Source: Physcia stellaris
Lineage: Eukaryota; Ascomycota; Lecanoromycetes; Caliciales; Physciaceae
Reading direction: 5' to 3'
Assembly (NCBI GenBank): GCA_018902385.1
Contig: JABSSW010000034.1
Coordinates: 124,001-188,000 of the forward strand
DNA length: 64,000 nucleotides
In this document: one piece after another, positions 1 through 13,723 of the stretch
How positions within the stretch are numbered: position 1 is the stretch's first letter
How the letters are laid out: every line of letters starts with the position of its first letter
Program-made: the position numbers and the translations under genes
The notes under the pieces: model-generated
Told to the model about the DNA's origin: nothing
Database searches by the model: none
The model's input: the letters and a program-made list of their open reading frames with translations, nothing else

Positions 1-412
1 GTCAACCCTAGCAGCAACCCTAAAGATGTCAGGGTTATGTCAGGGTTATGTCGAGATTCAACCTCAAAAATCTTGAATATCCGCAGGAATATTGACATAG
101 TACATATATTGTTCAGTGCACTAGTGCAATTTGCCTCAAAACTGCACTGCACCAGTGCAAATTTTTCGAAAACTGCACTAGAAAAATCGCGAGAACTACA
201 GTAGTGCACGGGTTGCACTACTTAGTGCAGTGCACTATTGCGAACATTGTTTCGAAATTTTGCGATGCAACTTTGCGACTCTGTCGATGAAATTTCGCAT
301 ATTGAATTTTTCAATTTGTCATTTTGTGATTTTCGAGTCTCGTTCTTTTCTTCGCATTTTTCTTTTCATTTCACAGATGTAAAAAACATTCTAAATGTAA
401 CAATTCGATCTG
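1..412. other. Left flank of the Copia fossil with TGCAC-type palindromic motifs
   Basis: No gene is readable. The first 55 bases carry two AACCCT words and then two direct copies of TCAGGGTTATG. Positions 112-235 are crowded with the words TGCAC/GTGCA and AGTGCA in both orientations, including the 12-bp palindrome TGCACTAGTGCA. Such packing suggests a terminal region of a DNA transposon or a small inverted-repeat element, but the matching other end is not seen. From about 240 onward the sequence turns AT-rich, like the retroelement block. It may hold the missing 5' part of the CFEM gene whose 3' end lies right of the Copia element, but it is too altered to read. Confidence 0.4.
408..412. repeat. 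Left 5-bp target-site duplication of the Copia element (ATCTG)
   Basis: ATCTG abuts the left LTR. GTCTG abuts the right LTR at 13843-13847. Five bases is the usual duplication length for Ty1/Copia integrases. The single difference is a G-to-A transition at a G preceded by G, the same context preference seen across the AT-rich block. Confidence 0.75.
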
Positions 413-531
413 TGTTGCAATTAATTCATCTAGAATTAAAATTGCAAAAAATCTGATGAAAATCTCAACTTCAAATCCTGTACACTTAATATTATCATCG
501 ATATAGTCAATGAATTATTTCTATTTTAACA
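413..531 (+). repeat. Left LTR of the Copia fossil
   Basis: This 119-bp repeat aligns without gaps to 13724-13842. All 16 differences are transitions. In 14 of them this copy carries the T or A state, so the left LTR is far more heavily mutated than the right one. Confidence 0.88.
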
Positions 532-3063
532 AATTATGAATTCGAACAATTCGCTTTTTATCAGTCAAACACTATTCGTTTCGTCGTTTTCATTTTTTCA
601 ATGATTTCTGCATCGTCGTGCGCAATTTTTACGAAATCGAATACATTTTTTGAAAAAATGAATTAAACGAGTTTTTCGACTCTCAACGTTGAATTTATTG
701 TTTTTTATTGATTCATTATTTTGTTGTCTTTATTACATGAGTTAATTCGCGTATACATATCGTTTTCTAATTTTTCAACGAGTTTCGATGATTCTCGTCG
801 TCGAAACAACGATTTACATTTTTTTTATCATTTCAATATCGTGCGCAAAACATTCATTTGATCGATATCATGATTTATTGCGATATTCGAATCATTACAA
901 CATTTTGTTTTATTTACGTGTCGTCAAAACATCTCATCATGATGTTTTATGTTTGAATCATTGTTCAAACGATTATCAACATCAATCGTCATTCAGAATT
1001 TCGATTCGAATTTCACACGCAAATTTTGAACATTTGCGCACATTTTTTATTAAATTGAATGCGTTATTTGCGTTAAATTTTTCAAATCGAATTTTCATAT
1101 TCGAATCGACGTTATTTTCGATGAAATTTCATTGCTGAAAATTATGTTTTTACATTAAATTTCATTCTTTCTATTAGTTTATTGCTAGATTACGTTTGAT
1201 TCGAATGTTTGAACATTCGTCTATTTTGTTCGTTCAAACGTTTGATCGTTTGTTGATTTTCTCGTATCGCATAAATGAAAATTTGAACGAAATTCTGAAT
1301 TCGAAAATCGTGTCATTGATTCGTTTTTTACAAAGCAAATAGTTGATTTCGTTATTTTTTTTTCGTTATCACACATTTTCTGAATTTTTCATTGTTCGTT
1401 ATTTTATTTTCAATTTATTCTCGATACACATATCAATACATTTTTTTGTCTATTTTATTTCACTGTTTGTTTCGAAATAAATCATACGATCGTCATTTCG
1501 AAAAAATCAAACAGTTGACGTATTTGCTTTCGTTGTCGCTACACAATTGTTTATAAGTTCTGACAATAAAAAAATGCATGAAACGAAACAGACACGATAA
1601 TCATTTCATATTCACGTTCATTTTTTAATAGACGTATTCAAATCAAAATGAAAAATCATTCGATCAAATTTTTGATTTACATCAAATCATTGTATCGTTT
1701 CGAGAATTATTATTTTTGAAAACTTGAAATCAAAAATCATTTTCAGTTTCTAAATGTTGAATGAATTATCACGAAATTCATACGAATTCGTTTTATCAAA
1801 AATTTCATGACAGTTGAAATCGAAACGAAAAACTATACGAACGAACATGTCGTCGTCAAAACGTTTGACTTGAAAATCGTTCAGAATCGTCATGATTTTG
1901 AAATCATCAAAACACATAATTTTTATTTAATTTCGTGTATGTTTCACATCGCTTCACTATTTTGAATCAGAAAATTTTCTTGAAACGTTGAATCGCTATT
2001 GCATTTCAATTCAAAAAAAACGTTCGTTTTCGTCATGAATATCATTTTTACATTTATAAGTTTCAATTCAGAATCGAATGACGTTGAATCGTTCGTCGTT
2101 ATCGTGAAATTTATTCAGAATGATTTCATCATTATGAATGTTGAAATTTTCATTATTATATTCGTCATTTGTCAAAACATTTTGTTCGTCAAAATGAAAC
2201 ACGTTCATTTTTTTTTTCGTTCAACAACAACGCAACAATTGAATCGAATTCAATACGAATGTCAGTAAGTTTTGTTTCGAATTTCGTCACTATGCAAAAA
2301 TCGTTCAATTTTTTAAACTCGTCGTCATGATCACACAGATTTCGAAATCGTCAAACAAGCGAACACGTATTCATGATGATCAAACGTTCATTTTCACGTC
2401 AAAATTTTTCAAATATGTGAAATCATCGTGATGTTTTTTTCTAAATGCGTTGAAACAAATCAAATTTATCATGATTTCAAACGATGTTTTTGACAAAATT
2501 TCAGCATTGCATACAAAAGTTGATTAGATAAAAACATGTTCGATTACGTTAAAAACGAAACGAGTTGACAATCACAATCGATCGTCAATTGAAAACGTGT
2601 TTTATCGATTGCTCGAACGATCAACAACATGTTGTGATACGTTGATTCGAGAACAAATATTCACGTTTGCAAAAACAAGCATTTTATTCAATCATTTCGT
2701 TTTCACGAATTTATCGTTTTAGTCGTCGACAAAGCTCGTTTTTCGATTTCAGATTTGAACATGATACAACTTTTTATCGTTTTATCAAATGAAAAAATCA
2801 TTGAAATTTTCACTTTATCGATGTATTACATGTTCGATTCGTTCGTCAATTTTTTTCGATATTTGCTTTCGAAAAACAAAATATTCACTGAAACACATTC
2901 GATCACGTGTTTAGAAATCGTGATGTTTTTGTTGTCTGAACGTTTTTGAGCGAAAATGACTTTTATGCAATTATGTTGCAAAACAGTCAAATGACTGTTT
3001 TGATCACTGTTTTGCTTATTTCGTTATTTACATGACATAAACGACTGAAACATTCTAATTATT

Positions 3064-4306
3064 TTGTTTTTCGAATATATTTCAAATTTTTGCAAATCAA
3101 TTACGTTGACAACGTTTCGAATAATCATTGCGATGTATGCAAACAAATCAAAATTAAACGAAAATTCAATCGAAATGAAAACATCAAACGAATTTCAGAA
3201 TTTTTTCACATCATACATATTGATTTTGTATTTATTTCAATATTCGATTACGAGCAAAAAACGTGTTACATCACGTTCATCTGTGATTGATGTCGAAAGA
3301 TTGATGTTTATACGATCAAAAACAAAATTGATTATGATTTCGAATTTCGCAACATCAAATTCGATGCATTTTTGATTTTCAAAAACATTTTATTCGAATT
3401 CGTTCTTATCGACGTTCAAAACGTAAATGAAATCGTTGAAATTCATCAACGTACGATTACAATCATGATTCAAACGACGTTATTTGATGACGACATATTT
3501 GACTTTCTGTGATCAAACGTCATTTTGATCATGACATATATCAAAAACGTCGTTTTTCGATTTTTTTGACGATATGAATTTTATTGAAAAATTTATCGAT
3601 ATTGTTTCAAATTTTTCTAATTTGCATTCATTTGAAATCATCGCGTACGTTGTCAAAAATTTCAAACACAAAAATCATTTCGAATTTCGCGATGACAAAA
3701 GCATTTTCATTGAATACGACGACGACACGATTTATCGTGTATGAATTTCATTTTTTAACGACAACGAAATACGCAAAATCAAAAACGTCGATTTTTACGA
3801 TGTCGCAATTTTCAAGCAATACACGATTTTTAGCGAAATCATTGCATTTGAACAAAAAAAATGTTTTATTATTTCAAACACAATTTCAGACGTTATTGTT
3901 TCGAAAATTATCATTTTCAAAAATAAGTCGATCATTTCTCGCAAAATCAAGTTCGCATCAGAAATTTCACAAAACATATTTTCAGTCATTTTTCATAAAT
4001 TTATCATCATGCGTTCAGATCGTCAAGTCAAGCAAATTGATTTTTCTATGAATTTATTTGTTTATTCGTTTATATCAAACAGTACGACAAAAATATTTAA
4101 CGTTGTTATGACAAAATTACTGACAAATTGAAAACACTCGTTCGACGATTTCGTCGTTTTTTTGAATTGTATCGAAAAAATTCTATTCTCGTCGAGCGTT
4201 TTTTCGAAAAATGATTCATGCGTTGTCAATTCAGTTTCATTGCTAATTGATTTTATCGAGATTCAAAATTTCATCAATTTTGAAAATTTCGTTGCTTTCA
4301 ACAATA
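3064..4306 (+). mobile_element. Copia fossil: integrase-side coding remnant
   Basis: Translations near 3,090-3,290 recall the Cys-x-x-Cys end of a Copia GAG-pre-integrase segment followed by the start of the integrase core. Similar but weaker resemblance continues to the Gypsy insertion point. The frame is broken many times. The call rests on remembered family patterns and on order relative to the downstream RT/RNase H remnant. Confidence 0.6.
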
Positions 4307-4455
4307 TGTGACGAACGTGCATCGAATTCAACATTTGACAAATTAACATCGTGTTAACATCGTTATTTTATCACATCGAATGTTAAAATCGAAATTCGTC
4401 TTGACGCATTCAAGCGATTTAATTTTTTACATATGTTTTTACAAATTTTCATGTA
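4307..4455 (+). repeat. Left LTR of the Gypsy fossil
   Basis: It matches 12233-12381 over about 149 bp with only about eight differences. The exact 3' end is uncertain: TTTTCA at 4451 would give a TG...CA repeat of 145 bp, while sequence identity runs on to 4455. Confidence 0.82.
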
Positions 4456-6524
4456 TTTGTTTTTTACTTAGAAATTTTCGTGTAATTATGTATTAATTCA
4501 ATCAATGCATGACATTTCACATTTTTTTAAATCATTTTAATTTTTTTCAAATTGTTCGAAATACGACAATTTATTCAATAAACAAAATTTCAATCAAACG
4601 CGAAAATTTAAAACGTCAACAATCAAATTCTAAATGCAACGAAAACGAAAAAGTTTTGTTCACGTGAAATTAAAAGCTCAAACGATTCGAATAAAAACAT
4701 CGAAATTTTATTTTACGCAAATCATTTTTAGAAAACAGCGATTTCGAATGTGAACTTTCGAAAAAATCATTTCGATACTTTAGCAAAACGACGACGAAAT
4801 CGTACGTTACAAATCGAAACGACGAGTTGACATTATTCTCGATCATTGAACGAAAACGACAAATTGTGTAAACGACGTTCGATTTCATCAAAATCAATAT
4901 CAATAACGAAACATCACGAATCAAACATCAATTATTCATTTTGTTTATCACATTTTTAAGCAACACACTACATATCACTCGTTGTTTTTCGCAACTGATA
5001 ATGATCAAATAGTGATTTTTTCTATTTCTTATTGCAGACGTTTTTCGGCTTCGATTTTTTTTTTTGCAAATCAAATTTCTTTTTTTACAAGCAATCATGT
5101 CATTCAACATATTCGCATTCATGAAACGCAAACGCATTACTCAGATCGATCGTACTGTCATTTTTAAGTCAGGACAAAAGCTATCTGATTTAAATTGTTT
5201 TGTTTTTGAATTCGACATTTTCTGCTGTCATTTCGAAGACGTTCATCAATTTTCGATAAAAAAAAAACGATTGTGAGAATTTTTCAACATCTGTATTGAA
5301 CACGTGTTGATCAATTGAATTCGTTATAATTCGACATCAATTTTTAAAGTTTTCGAAAATTACGCGTCGATAAAAATATCGACGTAATTTGCATTGTTCA
5401 ATGAAACGAACATGTCGATAATTACAATAAATTTGTCAATACGATTCAAATCATTCGAAATCAACAAATCGATTTTAAATTTAAAAACAACGATTTTTTT
5501 ATCGAAAATTTTCAATTCACGATCGAAAACGTCATTTTTCAAATCAATTTGAAAAAAATCGATATTATCGTTTTCGTTTCATTTTCAAATACAAACGTTA
5601 CAAAAAATAAAAAACGTAATGTTAAAATTTCGAATTTTTTCAAATTTTCACAAAACATTTCGAAATTATTATATGAAATTTGAAAACAATTGATTCGTGA
5701 CAAATTCATTATTAACAATGATCATTATTCAACGAATCAAATGAAAATTTTGATCGTGTCATTATGATTGAATGAAATCGTTCGCGATCATGTTTTTGTT
5801 CGACGCAAATATGATTTTTTGTTTTTCAAAACGATCGACGAAATGTTTATTTTATTGATTACAATTTTTGTCGAAAAAAACATCGATCGTATCGTGCGAA
5901 ATAAATTCAAAAATTTCAAAATGAACATCAATCAACGTTTTTCGAAATTTTTTTCGAAATTCGTATTTTTATTTAGTCAATTACTCAATTATTTTTAACA
6001 AATTTTGATCGATGAATTTCGCGAAAAATTAACGTTTGTTTTTCACGAATTATCGTTGCAATAACGAAAATTCAACGATGTCAAAATTGAAAAAATTGAT
6101 TGAAAAAATAAATCAAAAATTCACAATTTGAAAAATTATCGTTTCGAAAATCGTTAAATTTGAAATATTTCATTCGAATTGATCAATCAATTTCAAAAAA
6201 TCAACGTCAAATTTTCTATTCGTGTTTTTCATTTCGTCAATTTTTAAAAATTTTTCGTTTCGAAATTGATCGCGCTTAAAAATTTTCAAATTAAAAAAAA
6301 AATCGATAAAAATTGTTACAAATGCGAAACGTCGAATCATTTGATCAAAAAATTGTTCAAAATCAAATCGATTGTTTTTTACATTCAAAAATATTACGTA
6401 AAAAAAAAAACGTTTTGAAAATCAACAAATAATCGATTTTTTGTTCAAGAATTCGATTCGAAATAAATCAATTTATCACGAACGATTATTTTAGCGAAAT
6501 TAACGACGAAATTTTCATTCGAAC

Positions 6525-9304
6525 ATGAATCGAAAAACGTTTAAATTTTTCAAAATCGCGAAAAATGTTGTTTATTTCAACAATGTCAAAACATTCAACA
6601 CGTTCAATAAATTTCAAAACAATTTTTTAATAATTAAATGTACATTAATTTTCGATAAATACGAACATAATTTGCAAACATTAATGAATACAAATGTTAT
6701 TGAATTTGTTTTCATTGATGAAAAAATTGCGCAATTAATTTGTGAAAATTTCAAATAATTTTTGTGATTTTTTCACGATCGAAATTCGTCAACGAATTTG
6801 ACGATCGTTTGATTAAATTTATTATTCATGTCATTTATTTTACATTTATCGTGCAAAATCATTCAAAAATTATTTATTTTCATGTTCATAATCGAAAATA
6901 AATTCATTTTTGATTTTGAATAAATTTTGAATGAACGTTCACGAAATCATTTTGAACATGAAAATCGATAAAATTATTTTTAAATTCGATCGTTGTTTTC
7001 ATTTCGAAACGTTCAAAAATTTGAAAACGTTTTTTAAAAACGAACGACATTTTCAAAAAATATTTATTTTTTTTTTCACATTATCGTTCGAAAAATTTTC
7101 GATATCGATAAATTTTCAAAAATATACGAATTTTTCAAAAACGTTCATCGTCGAAAACGTTCAAAATTAAATCATTTTTTATCGTCGAAAATTTCGAAAA
7201 AAAAAAATTTTTTTCGAAAATCATATTGAATTTAATTTTCGATATGTCATTGAAAAATTGATAAAAAATATTTTTTTGTCAAATTTTCGAAAAAAAAAAC
7301 GACGAATTAAAATCATACGAAATTTTCAACAATTTACATTCGTGAAATTTTTATTCGAAAATCGAATTTAATCAAAAATTTGTTCGACGATTTAATCGAC
7401 GATTTAAAATTTCGATTTTCGACAATGAAAAAACGACGAAAAATTTAAATTTCGATATTTTTTTTAAATGTTTTTTTATCGACGTCGATGTTTTTCAATT
7501 TTTGACAAAATCAAAAAAAAAAAAAAAAAAAAATCAAAACGTTTTCGTTAATCATGAAAAAATTAAATGAAATTATTGACAACGTCAAAGAAAATTTAAT
7601 CAAAATAAAATTCGATTTCGATATCGATTTCAAAAAAATTTTTAAAATTATGAAAACAATCGTTGAAAAATTGAAACGAAAAATTTTTGATTTTTTTAAA
7701 CGATTCGAAAACGTATTCAATTTCAAAAAAATCGATAAATTATTTTTTCATAAATTTTACGATCACAAAATCGAATTGATTGAAAAATCGATTCAATTGT
7801 TTCGAAATCGAATTTATTTTTTATCGTTTAAAAAATTCGAAATTTTTCAAAAATATTTTCACGAAAATTTTCAAAAAAATTTATCAATTCAAACAAAAAC
7901 ATTTTACGTTTCGTTCATTTTATTCGTTGTCAAATCGAACGAACAATTTCGTTTTGTGTGAATTATCGAAAATTGAACGTCATAATCAAACGCAATAATT
8001 ATTTTATTTCATTAATTGAAAAAATTTTGTTAAAATTATCGATTGCAAATTTTTGTTCAAATTGAACATCATATCGATTTTCAATAAATTTCGAATGAAT
8101 TCACAAAACGAAAATTTGATTATTTTTATATGTTCGTTAAACATTTACAAATATCATGTATTGTTTTTCGAATTGATCAATGATTCGACGAATTGACAAC
8201 ATTACATGAACGATTTGTTGTTCGAATACATTAATCATTTTTGTCAAATATATTTGAATGATATTTTTATTTACAATAAAATTCGAAAAAAACACGAACG
8301 ACATTTCATTCAAATATTTCAAAAATTAAAAAAAATCGAATTTCAAATTGATATCAAAAATGCGAATTTTTTAAAACGAAAATTTCATTTTTGAACGTCA
8401 TATTATCGACAAAAATTTACGAATGAATTTCAAAAAAATTCAAAATATCGTCAATTGAATTCGTTCAATTTGCATTAAAAAAATGCAAATTTTTGTAAAT
8501 TTTTGCAATTTTTATCGTCGTTTCATCAAAACATTTTTCAAATTCGTCAAATTTTTGATTCGAATGAAAAAAAAAATTGATTTCGAATGAATCGATTTTG
8601 TCAACGAAACGTTCGAAATTTTGAAAAAACAAATAATCGAAATTTCAATTTTTCGACATTACGATCGCAATCGTAAAATTATTTTAAAAATCGATTTTTC
8701 GAATTGATGTTTAAATGAAATTTTATTACAATACGACGACGAAAAAATTTTTCATTCGATTGTTTTTTTCAATAAAAAAATGATTTTCGTCGAATGCAAT
8801 TACGAAATATACGACAAAAAATTTTTAATTATTATTCGATGTTTGAAACATTGAAAATTCGAATTTGAAAACATCAACGAATTCGTCGAAATTTACATCG
8901 ATCATAAAAATTTGAAAATTTTCATGACAAACAAAAAATTCATTTTTCGTCAAATACGTTGAATCGAAATTTTGATCGATTACAACATCAAAATTCAATA
9001 TCAATTCGAAATCAAAAATGTTAAAACGAACGTTTTGATTCGAATGTTTGAATTTCGTTTTGTCGATAACGACGAACGAAAATTTTATAAAAAACAAATT
9101 TTGTTGTCGTTTTTTCGATTGCAATTATGTTCGATTGACGTTCAAAACGATTTGTACGAACGAATTATGCAAATCAATCGAAAAAATGAAAATTGCATTA
9201 ATTATCGTCAAATTTTGATCGATGAACAAATCATCAACGAAAAAATAAATTTGCAAAAATGTTTCGATCGAAACGACGTTTTTTTCAAAAACGAAAATTT
9301 ATAA
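6525..9304 (+). mobile_element. Gypsy fossil: protease, reverse transcriptase and RNase H remnants
   Basis: A stretch near 6.5-6.75 kb resembles the retropepsin region. Stretches at 7.7-7.95 kb and 8.2-8.4 kb resemble the start of RT and the region following the catalytic YxDD box. A stretch near 8.97-9.1 kb resembles the end of RNase H. All are on the plus strand in canonical Gypsy order but in different frames, with many breaks. Confidence 0.72.
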
Positions 9305-9989
9305 ATCAAATCGTTTAAATTTCATGATTGAAATAATTCGCGATGTTTACGATCAAATTTGAATCGAAAATTTCGAAAGTTTTGAAATTCGAAACATGAA
9401 TCGCAAAAATTTCACGAACAAAAAAAACGTTATTATTTCGTTCAAAATAAAATTATTTTCAACGATCGATTATTTTTTTCAAAATTTCAAACGAAATCAA
9501 AAATTTAAAAAACGTTTTGAAAAAATCGAATTTTGACAATTTCGTTTTTCGAAATCGACGAACGAAAATTCGATAAATTTTTTTCGATAAAAAAAATAAT
9601 GTTTTTTTTCGAATTGTCGATTTTGTTATCTTTTTTTCGATGTCGTCTTTGAACAAAAAAATGAATATCAAAAAATTACGAACGAAAAAAAATCAATCAG
9701 AAAAACGAATTTTGTAATTGATGAAATCGTCAAATTATTCAAATCAAAAAAATGAACAAAATTGACAATTCAAAAAAAAAAAAATGTCAAAATTTGTTCA
9801 AAAATTTTTAATCGAAACGACGATGATTTATTTTTTTTCAAAAACGAGAAAAAAAAAAATTAACGATATTCGAAAATCTATAAATCAATGAAAAAATTGT
9901 TTATTTTTTCAAAAAAAAATCAAAAATTCAAATCGTTTGCGAATTCAGAAATGATTGAAATCAATTTGATTTAAATCTTGTTTCGATTT

Positions 9990-10763
9990 ACGTTCAATTT
10001 TTTCAAATTCGAACATGAATCGCATTGAAAAAATTCATTAAACGTTATTATTATTGATTTAATATGCGATTATTTATCAAACGTTACATTCGTAATTGTC
10101 ACAAATGTCAACGATTTAAATTTTCACACGATAATCGTCATGAATTGTTAACATCATTGTCAATATTTAATCAACGATGAATAAATATTTCGATAAATTT
10201 CATAATCGAATTATTTGAATTCAAAAAAAACAACGTTATTTGCATTATTATCGATCGATTAATCAAAAAACGACATTATGTTTTTTGCGTGATCGATAAT
10301 GACGAATTGACAATCGAAATTTGCGTCAAAATATTGTTTCATTACGTATTTCGCACGCATGATTTATTTTTTTCAATCGTTTCGAATCGAAATGATCAAT
10401 TTGTGAATCGCGTTTGAAAAATTTTTTTGCAAACGTTTAAAAATCAAATGTAAATTGTTTACGACGTTTCAATTTCAAATCGATGATCAAATCGAACGAA
10501 TTAATCAAAACATTGAAATTCGTTTACGTTTGTATTGCAATTATCGTCAAAACGATTGAATTGATTGAATTGATATCATGAAATTCGTTGACAACAATGA
10601 CGTTTTCGTAATCACAAATTTTATTTCGTTTTTCATTAATAAAAGTTATCATTTTCGAATGATTTTTAATTCGAATTTGAATGATTACGAAATCATTAAA
10701 AAACGTTTATTAATCAAGCAAAACGAATTTATCGTCGAAAAAATGAATCGTATTATCGAATGA
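9990..10763 (+). mobile_element. Gypsy fossil: integrase remnant
   Basis: Around 10,060-10,200 there is an H...C-x-x-C-like zinc-finger stretch followed by the start of an integrase core. Around 10,580-10,760 the translation resembles the C-terminal part of fungal Gypsy integrases. No intact frame spans the domain. Confidence 0.65.
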
Positions 10764-12232
10764 ACAAAAATCAACGTCGTCAATGTTAAACAAAAAATGA
10801 CGATTCGAATCAACAAATTTCGCTTGTCGATCAATTTTGAAATAAAAAATTATGTATGATTAAATCGTCGTCACATCAAAACAATTCGTTCATTTGACAA
10901 ATTGAATGACAAAAAATTAAATTCATATTTTGTTGTCAAAAAACGAAATATTGTTTACGAATTAAAATTGTTCGATGACATGCACATTCATTCAATTTTT
11001 CATTTTTGATTGTTAAAAAAAAATTTCAACGATTCATTAAAAAAACAACACAACGATTTTTCGAAATTCGTTATCGCAAATGAAACGTTCGAATGAAAAT
11101 TCGACGACATATTGCAATTTCGATATCATTATCATCGTTTTCAATATCGTTGTAAATGATCGAGTTGAAATTTTCACGATCGCATTTAATACTATGTCGA
11201 CGACGATGAATTTCAAAATGTTCAAAATATCGTCGATGTTTTTCACGAAATTAATTCAAAAACAACAAAATTTGTTTTGCGAAATGATTAAATCGTGAAT
11301 TTTATTGTTTATATGATCGATCAAAAAATTGTCATCGAATTCGTTACAATTCATTTTCAAATTGTCGTCAATGATTTTTTTTTTTTTTTGTCATTCGTTT
11401 CGTTGTCATTTTGCGTTATTTACAGTCAAAATTTACGTCGCATGAAAAATTGAATCGTGTCAAAAACATTTTCAAAAATTGTCGTCAAATTTTATTGAAC
11501 AATGAATGATAATGTAAAATGTCATGCAATGATATAAATAAACAACAAATTGTCAAAAAATTCGAACATTTACAAATTCGTCAACAAAATTTCAATTGTT
11601 TATTAATGACACGCGAAATTATTTGTAAAATTCGTACAAAATATTTGTTTTTCAAAAAATTTAATACATGCATATTTCGTTGAATGCATTGTACGAATCA
11701 ATTGTTTTATATGCGATAACGTCGACGTGTTAATCGTGATGACAAAAATTTTATCAATTTGATCAAATTGTTCGTTTCGTGATATCAATTTGATGTTGCA
11801 AAAATTTTCAAATTGTCGATACGCGAAATCGAATTTTCAATTGTTTGTTTATTAATGTTCGTCGAAATTATTTTTGACGAATTGTATGAATTGATCATTT
11901 TTCAAAACATTCATTGTATTCACGTTTTGTCGCATGCAATGTACACATCGATTTTCGCATATTCGAAAATATCAATGCATTAAAAATTGTAACGACGATT
12001 TTATTAACATGTTCAAATTGTTTATTTCAAAACATAATCATATGAATGTTTTCAAAATTTCGACGAATTTATTTCGTTGACGAAATTTATTTCGCGACGT
12101 TTCGCGTTTATTTTTTTGTTTCGACGACAAATCAATTCAACGTCATTCAACGACATATTTACATCGCGCAAAACGTTCAAAAAAAAATCAATTAATCGTT
12201 TCGAAACGAAATTGAAAAAAAACGAAAAATAA

Positions 12233-12381
12233 TGTGACGAACGTGCATCGAATTCAACATTTGACAAATTAACATCAAATTAACATCGTTATTTTATCAT
12301 ATCGAATGTTAAAATCGAAATTCGTTTTGACGCATTCAAACGATTTAATTTTCTACATATGTTTTTACAGATTTTCATGTA
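12233..12381 (+). repeat. Right LTR of the Gypsy fossil
   Basis: This is the second copy of the repeat at 4307-4455, in the same orientation. Copia RT-like coding remnant resumes a few hundred bases downstream, which fits an insertion into Copia. Confidence 0.82.
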
Positions 12382-12660
12382 TGATTTCATCGATACAGAA
12401 ATATACGTTAAATATTTCGAAAATTATAACGAAAAAGAATTTGCAAATTTCACAAAATTCTATACGATTTTAAACAATTTTTTCGTTTATGATACGAACG
12501 TTTAACAGATTTTTTTGAAAAACTGAATTTGCATTATTTACACGTCGATCACAGCATTTTTGCAACGACGAAAATTTCAAAAATTTCATATTCATTTTCT
12601 GAATTGACGATATCAAAATCATTATTTTTTTCATCGTCATGATTAACAAAATCAAAAAAA

Positions 12661-13557
12661 TTGTTCGTTGTTTTCGAAATGATTGATATGAAATCAATTA
12701 ATTTTTATTTAAACATGATCGTCATCAGAAATCGTGATCGCAAAAAAATTCGACTCAATCAAAAAATTTATATCAAACGCATCGTCATCAAATTTGATCG
12801 AAATGAAATCAAATCAATACATATTTCAATGCGAACGAATTTCGTTTCGATTTTTAACGAAAATCAAATTTTTGAATTCGACACAAAGTTGTATCAAATC
12901 AAAATTGATTTCGTCATGTTTGTCATGATCGAAATCAAATCAAATGTTTTTAACGTCATTTTCATCGTCAATCGTTTCGTTCAAAATTCAAACAAAATTC
13001 ACATGAACGTCGCAAACGATATTTTCGATTATTTCAATATCATTGATCGTTTAAACATTGTTTACGAAAAAAAAAATTTTGATTCACAAAATTATTGTGA
13101 CGTCAATTACGATGACGATTTGATCATTAAAAAATCAATTGACGTTTACGTTTTCATTTTCAATGAAAAATCAATAAGTTGAATGTCAAAATTTCAATTT
13201 ATCGTGATCACTTTCACATGCGTTGCAAAATATATAATCATTTCGACGATTATTAAAAAAATCACGTGATTTCGAAATTTGTTCGTCGATTTACACATTC
13301 ATCATCAACGTGACAAATACGTTATTTTACAAATACATATCGATAATCAAAATGTCAAAATTTTCGTCGAAAATTCAATTCATCATGATCGCATCAAGCA
13401 CGTCGATATCGTTTATCATTACATTCGAAACGAAATCAAAATTAATCGAATTCGTTTACATTACATTTTTATTCAAAACATGTCTGTCGACGAGCTTATC
13501 AAAGCTTTGATTTTTATCAAGTTTCGTTGCTTTATTCAGATGTTGAGCATGAGTTAA
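12661..13557 (+). mobile_element. Copia fossil: RT C-terminal and RNase H remnant
   Basis: One open stretch of about 170 codons and the next of about 90 codons resemble the last part of Copia RT and its RNase H. They include the region around the conserved D-x-D-W/Y-like segment and the closing segment with the KHID-like motif and the D-x-x-T/I-K-like end. It lies immediately before the right LTR, as expected for Copia pol. Confidence 0.72.
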
Positions 13558-13723
13558 ACTCAAAGACGTTGTATTGTTGTCATAGCATGTTGAATTTCTT
13601 CGATTTTAAATCACTACACTGAGTATTGAAATGTTTTACAGCGTAAAATGAAATTCACATCAATTTTGAGTGATAAATTCATTTTCGTCAGTAGATTTTA
13701 TTCGAACCCGATTCGAGAAAAGA

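Larger units (their letters stand above)
4307..12381 (+). mobile_element. Fossil Ty3/Gypsy LTR retrotransposon nested in the Copia element
   Basis: Two direct repeats of about 145-149 bp, both beginning TGTGACGAACGTGC, bound about 8.1 kb. Within it the order protease-like (about 6.5 kb), reverse transcriptase (7.6-8.4 kb), RNase H (8.6-9.1 kb) and integrase (about 10.0-10.8 kb) is the PR-RT-RH-INT order of Ty3/Gypsy. It lies in the same orientation as the surrounding Copia element and interrupts it between integrase and RT, so it is the younger insertion. No convincing target duplication is visible next to its LTRs. It is a fossil with many breaks along its whole length. Confidence 0.85.

Noticed and set aside
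1-60. Telomere-like AACCCT/AGGGTT words
   Set aside because: They are not tandem TTAGGG arrays. The spacing is irregular and both orientations occur within 55 bp, so this is not a telomere.
7500-7535. Long A runs in the AT-rich block as possible poly(A) tails of non-LTR elements
   Set aside because: They lie inside the Gypsy fossil between protease and RT remnants. Homopolymer A is explained by saturated G-to-A change.
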